From assembly GCA_030533005.1 (NCBI GenBank), contig JAUNJX010000009.1, positions 1-55,812 of the forward strand: DNA of 55,812 nt, read 5' to 3'. The DNA is from Clostridia bacterium. GTDB taxonomy: Bacteria; Bacillota; Clostridia; Christensenellales; CAG-138. Below the pieces are notes generated by a model that saw nothing but the letters and a program-made list of their open reading frames with translations, was not told where the DNA came from and did no database searches. The position numbers were made by a program, and so were the translations under genes. Within the stretch, counting starts at the first letter, position 1, and each line of letters opens with the position of its first letter. This document shows positions 55,766 to 55,812 of this stretch, one piece after another.

Positions 55766-55812
55766 TCAATAGTTTTGCGCAAATTGATTTACCGTCCGGT
55801 CAGCGCGAGTTA

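Larger units (their letters stand above)
49418..55812. mobile_element. Integrative mobilizable or conjugative element in tRNA-Thr (left end; right end beyond window)
   Basis: Tyrosine integrase nearest the tRNA, then excisionase, coupling protein, relaxase, oriT-like hairpins and cargo, all on the minus strand. The integrase region is visibly less GC-rich than the host genes. No VirB4 or other mating-pore genes lie in the visible 6.4 kb, so I cannot tell whether it is self-transmissible. A copy of the tRNA 3' end should mark the other boundary. Confidence 0.85.

Noticed and set aside
55766..55768. TGA as a selenocysteine codon
   Set aside because: The bases after it form only a weak 4-bp stem, many genes here use TGA as stop, and nothing suggests a selenoprotein.
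55506..55772. Plus-strand 88-codon frame at the right edge
   Set aside because: It is antisense to the element genes, lacks a ribosome binding site and has no recognisable features.

Overview
The window is GC-rich, densely packed DNA from an anaerobic member of the Bacillota, most likely class Clostridia. The evidence is a V/A-type ATP synthase, a SpoIIQ-like M23 protein, AddAB in place of RecBCD, the conserved prfA-prmC-ywlC-rpiB-upp block, Gram-positive Shine-Dalgarno sites and a complex-I-like [NiFe] hydrogenase. I cannot name a genus; Christensenellales or Oscillospirales relatives would fit, but that is a guess.

Layout. (1) 1-3.3 kb, minus: start of a V/A-type ATPase operon (F-like, I, K, E subunits) whose K subunit carries the residues of a Na+ binding site. 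(2) 3.3-8.4 kb, minus: yqhQ-prmC-prfA-tsaC-rpiB-upp, the housekeeping block that precedes the F-type ATP synthase in many Firmicutes. (3) 8.6-17.1 kb: a SpoIIQ-like gene, then thpR-addB-addA and a small lipoprotein gene. (4) 17.3-19.2 kb: xdhC and a divergent mocA-modE fusion, separated by two promoters and a palindrome. (5) 19.2-28.7 kb, minus: an FAH-family gene with aconitase and NADP-isocitrate dehydrogenase, an MsmK/UgpC-type ATPase with a long leader and an operator-like dyad, and a heterodimeric ABC exporter. (6) 28.8-41.9 kb, minus: a nearly 13-kb operon for a group 4, MBH-type membrane-bound [NiFe] hydrogenase. It combines the hydrogenase large and small subunits, Mrp-type Na+/H+ antiporter subunits, NuoH-, NuoI- and NuoC-like subunits, and the maturation genes hypA, hypF, hypC, hypD and hypE. 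(7) 42.0-49.2 kb, plus: a sugar operon (GH1, GH13, GH36 and a GPH-family cation symporter) followed by yjbQ. (8) 49.34-55.8 kb: tRNA-Thr(GGT), with an integrative mobilizable or conjugative element inserted just after it (integrase, excisionase, VirD4-like coupling protein, MobV-type relaxase, an oriT-like hairpin cluster and cargo), which runs off the right edge.

How the parts may work together. The hydrogenase should oxidise reduced ferredoxin, make H2 and drive ion transport through its Mrp module. The Na+-type ATP synthase could use the resulting gradient to make ATP, and the GPH symporter could use it to import alpha-galactosides or related sugars for hydrolysis. The ion linkage is inferred from family knowledge and visible residues; it is not proven by the sequence. 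Aconitase and isocitrate dehydrogenase probably form an oxidative route to 2-oxoglutarate and glutamate.

Promoters, terminators and dyads were read by eye. Gene starts were placed on the best Shine-Dalgarno site and family alignment from memory. No database search was run.
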